The notes below the pieces were generated by a model. That model did not search any database. It had not been told where the DNA came from and saw nothing but the letters and a program-made list of their open reading frames with translations. A program made the translations under genes and the position numbers. Shown in pieces: positions 62,229-64,000 of a DNA stretch of 64,000 nucleotides (its first letter is position 1; every line of letters begins with the position of its first letter). Origin of the DNA: Agromyces laixinhei (GTDB lineage: Bacteria; Actinomycetota; Actinomycetes; Actinomycetales; Microbacteriaceae); assembly GCF_006337065.1 (NCBI RefSeq), contig NZ_CP040872.1:620001-684000 (forward strand). Direction: 5' to 3'.

Positions 62229-62894
62229 ATGCGGTGGTACCGCTCGGATGCCGCGCGGGACTTCGCCGTCGCGGCGAACGACGGCATCATCGGCACCGCC
62301 GGAGTGCTGCTCGGCTTCGCCGGAGCGGGCGCCTCGAGCACGACGCTGCTCGTCGCCTCGCTCTCGGCGCTCGTCGCGGGGTCGGTCGCGGGCTTCGGGG
62401 CGAAGTACGCCGAGCTCGCGGCCGAGCGCGACGCCGAACGGGCGCTCATCGCCGAGACGGCGCACGACATCCGGGAGGATGCGAGCGACGACCTCGACGA
62501 CCTCGCCGCGCACTTCGTCGAGCGCGGCGTCTCACGCGATCTGGCGCGGGGTGTCGCGCAGCAGATGCACGCCCACGACGCGGTCGGGGCGCAGCTCGAG
62601 GCCGAGCACGGCATCGACGAGCCCATGCCGCGGTCGCGCCCGGTGCTCGGGGCGCTGGGGAACGCGGCGGCGCTCGCCACAGGCTCGCTGCTCCCGCTCC
62701 TCATGCTGCTCGCGTACCCGGCCGCGTGGGAGGAGTGGGCCGTCGCGGCCGCGACCCTGATCTCGCTCACCGTGACGAGCGTGCTCATCGCACTGTCTGC
62801 GCGCACGTCGGTGCCCCGGGCGCTCCGTCGCACGATCGGCATCGGCGTGGCGACGATGGGGCTCAGCTACCTGGTCGGTCTCGTCGTGTTCTGA
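62229..62894 (+). CDS. VIT1/CCC1-family membrane protein
   Basis: 221 residues from ATG 62229 with SD GGGAGGG. The pattern DFAVAANDGIIGTAGVLLGFAGAG and LVAGSVAGFGAKYAELAAERDAERA, a charged cytosolic segment with E/H residues (ARGVAQQMHAHDAVGAQLEAEHG), then two or three C-terminal helices, fits the iron/manganese transporter family VIT1/CCC1. Probably moves Fe2+ or Mn2+. Converges on the next gene with a 28-base overlap. Confidence 0.82.
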   Translation: MRWYRSDAARDFAVAANDGIIGTAGVLLGFAGAGASSTTLLVASLSALVAGSVAGFGAKYAELAAERDAERALIAETAHDIREDASDDLDDLAAHFVERGVSRDLARGVAQQMHAHDAVGAQLEAEHGIDEPMPRSRPVLGALGNAAALATGSLLPLLMLLAYPAAWEEWAVAAATLISLTVTSVLIALSARTSVPRALRRTIGIGVATMGLSYLVGLVVF

Positions 62895-63199
62895 CCGGCG
62901 TCGCCGCCCGGGGCTTCGCCGTCGCGTCCGTGTTCACCGTCGCCGGTGCCGCGCTCCGAACCCTGCGACTCCTGTTCCTGCACGGCCTCGATGATCGAGT
63001 CCTGCAGGCCTCGCTGTCCGGTGTGCAGCTCCTGGTACTTCTCGCCGGCGCTCATGAGCGGCCCGAGCGCGTGCCGCAGGCGTGAGCGCGTGCCGTGCGG
63101 CGCGCGGATCCAGCGCACGACGAAGCCGACGATGATCGCGATCGCGAGCAGCACGACCGGCACCCAGATCAGGGCGAGCGGCCACGACTCGGGAGCCAT
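62867..63199 (-). CDS. Small membrane protein with charged tail, 110 residues
   Basis: One membrane helix (LALIWVPVVLLAIAIIVGFVVRWI, about 8-31), then a long cytosolic tail: KYQELHTGQRGLQDSIIEAVQEQE coiled segment and a Gly/Glu-rich end. Two bases after the NUDIX gene stop, same strand, so co-transcribed with it. No family recognised. Confidence 0.65.
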   Translation of the reverse strand: MAPESWPLALIWVPVVLLAIAIIVGFVVRWIRAPHGTRSRLRHALGPLMSAGEKYQELHTGQRGLQDSIIEAVQEQESQGSERGTGDGEHGRDGEAPGGDAGQNTTRPTR

Positions 63200-63201
63200 C
63201 T

Positions 63202-63732
63202 TCAGAACCCGTACGGCGTGATCGGGTCGAGGCGGCCGTCGCGCAGGGCCTCGAGTACGGCGAGCTCGTGCGGCACGACGGGCACGGGCAGGGCGTCGAG
63301 TGGGAACCAGGCGAGCTCGGCCGCCTTGTCCTCCATGAGCCTCGGCTCACCGCGCCACTCGGTCGCGCTGAAGAAGACGTCGATGCGCTCCTCGATCGCT
63401 CGGTGCGGTGCGCCGCCCGTGCGGTGCATGACGGTGAGCACCGTGAGCTCCGACTCGTCGAGTTCGACACCGAGCTCCTCGAGCGTCTCGCGCGCGGCCG
63501 CGGCGAGCAGCGACTCGCCCTGCTCGACATGGCCGGCAGCGCCGCACGCCCAGTGCTCGTCGAAGTAGCCGGTGCCGCGGCGCAGTTGCAGCAGCACCTC
63601 GTCGCCGCGCCGGGGCACGACGTAGGCAGCCGGGATGACCGCGAAGCGCCCGTGCGATGCCGCGTACGCCTCGGTGTACGACTCGGCGGGCGCGGCGGAT
63701 GCGGCACCCGCCATCGTCACGTCATCGGTCAT
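63202..63732 (-). CDS. NUDIX hydrolase
   Basis: 176 residues. The Nudix box GX5EX7REUXEEXGU spans about 67-89: G67 in GHVEQGESL, RETLEELGV with catalytic glutamates. Hydrolyses a nucleoside diphosphate linked to another group; substrate (for example an oxidised nucleotide) not predictable. The N-terminal 25 residues are Ala-rich and variable. Confidence 0.9.
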   Translation of the reverse strand: MTDDVTMAGAASAAPAESYTEAYAASHGRFAVIPAAYVVPRRGDEVLLQLRRGTGYFDEHWACGAAGHVEQGESLLAAAARETLEELGVELDESELTVLTVMHRTGGAPHRAIEERIDVFFSATEWRGEPRLMEDKAAELAWFPLDALPVPVVPHELAVLEALRDGRLDPITPYGF

Positions 63733-63767
63733 CGCCGCGGCATCCGCTCGTCAGGCTCTGCGTGTGC

Positions 63768-64000
63768 TCAGTATCCGACGACGGGGCCGAACGCGTCGGC
63801 GAGCGGAGCGCGGTTGACGCCCCGCAGTTCGTCGATCGAGACCGTGAACACGCCCTGCACCTCGAGCGCACCGGATGTCGCATCCGTCACGCCGATGCGG
63901 CGCACGGGGTAGTCGCGCCCCTCGCAGAGACCGCGGAACTTCACGTCGTCTTCACGCGGCACCGTCACGATGACGCGGCCCGTCGACTCCGAGAAGAGCG
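63768..64000 (-). CDS. purL: Phosphoribosylformylglycinamidine synthase II, C-terminal fragment (5' end outside window)
   Basis: The minus strand is open from the right edge: LFSESTGRVIVTVPREDD, then LCEGRDYPVRRIGVT and the terminal DELRGVNRAPLADAFGPVVGY. This is the C-terminal end of PurL; the FSES.GR.IV motif belongs to its ATP-binding domain. Stop at 63768-63770. Only about 77 residues are visible. Confidence 0.9.
   Translation of the reverse strand, partial: LFSESTGRVIVTVPREDDVKFRGLCEGRDYPVRRIGVTDATSGALEVQGVFTVSIDELRGVNRAPLADAFGPVVGY

Overview
The window is very GC-rich, densely packed DNA from an actinobacterium, most likely a member of the Microbacteriaceae (Agromyces-like). Pointers are the strong GC third-position bias, many start codons placed 6-8 bases after a TANNNT -10 box (leaderless genes), actinobacterial families (DUF3151-type protein beside purA, septum-formation domain, MT0933-type small protein, DUF485 plus ActP pairs), and the frequent word GGATGCC/GGCATCC. 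I see no rRNA, tRNA, CRISPR array, insertion sequence or prophage.

Layout. 1-5.1 kb: the tail of an EF-G-like GTPase, then a 1452-residue secreted protein with two GH43 catalytic domains. 5.1-17 kb: a catabolic island with a MocR-type regulator divergent from nine co-directional genes: beta-ureidopropionase-type amidohydrolase, dihydropyrimidinase/hydantoinase, an LLM flavin/F420 oxidoreductase, a four-gene ABC importer of the ThiY/NMT1 kind, a class III aminotransferase and a CoA-acylating (methyl)malonate-semialdehyde dehydrogenase. Together these can take a dihydropyrimidine or hydantoin through a beta-amino acid to acetyl-CoA, releasing ammonia. A tandem array resembling GlnR half-sites lies in front. 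17-24.5 kb: a decayed vapC toxin gene, an enoyl-CoA hydratase, a LysR regulator facing a 40-residue membrane protein, pyrE, a proline-rich membrane protein with a septum-formation domain, ribokinase and nucleoside hydrolase (nucleoside salvage).

24.5-27.6 kb: an unusual three-gene unit of two flavohaemoglobins flanking a DivIVA-like coiled-coil protein. 27.9-31 kb: HAD phosphatase, MntR-type regulator and MntH manganese transporter, with two palindromic operators at the mntH start. 31-43 kb: SpoU methyltransferase, a glycine-rich wall-anchored-looking protein, CorA, an NTF2-like protein, argG, a DUF3151-type gene, purA, an alkyl sulfatase and a small MT0933-type protein. 43-50 kb: a LytS/LytTR two-component system placed between two ActP-type symporter/DUF485 pairs, with repeats matching LytTR sites between the divergent units.

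50-54 kb: a YtrA-type GntR/ABC operon and a LolD/FtsX-type ABC pair whose permease is frameshifted. 54-64 kb: GrpB-family protein, chorismate mutase, short-chain dehydrogenase, a phosphonatase-like hydrolase with its alcohol-dehydrogenase partner, an exo/endonuclease-phosphatase protein with two unknown partners, an Erm-type 23S rRNA methyltransferase preceded by a 15-codon leader peptide and hairpins, an immunity-like protein, small membrane proteins, a CCC1/VIT-type protein, a NUDIX hydrolase and the 3' end of purL.

Most promising for follow-up: the erm leader peptide, the flavohaemoglobin/DivIVA-like unit, the pyrimidine-type cluster in which an LLM enzyme sits where a dihydropyrimidine dehydrogenase would be expected, and the consistent leaderless promoter architecture.
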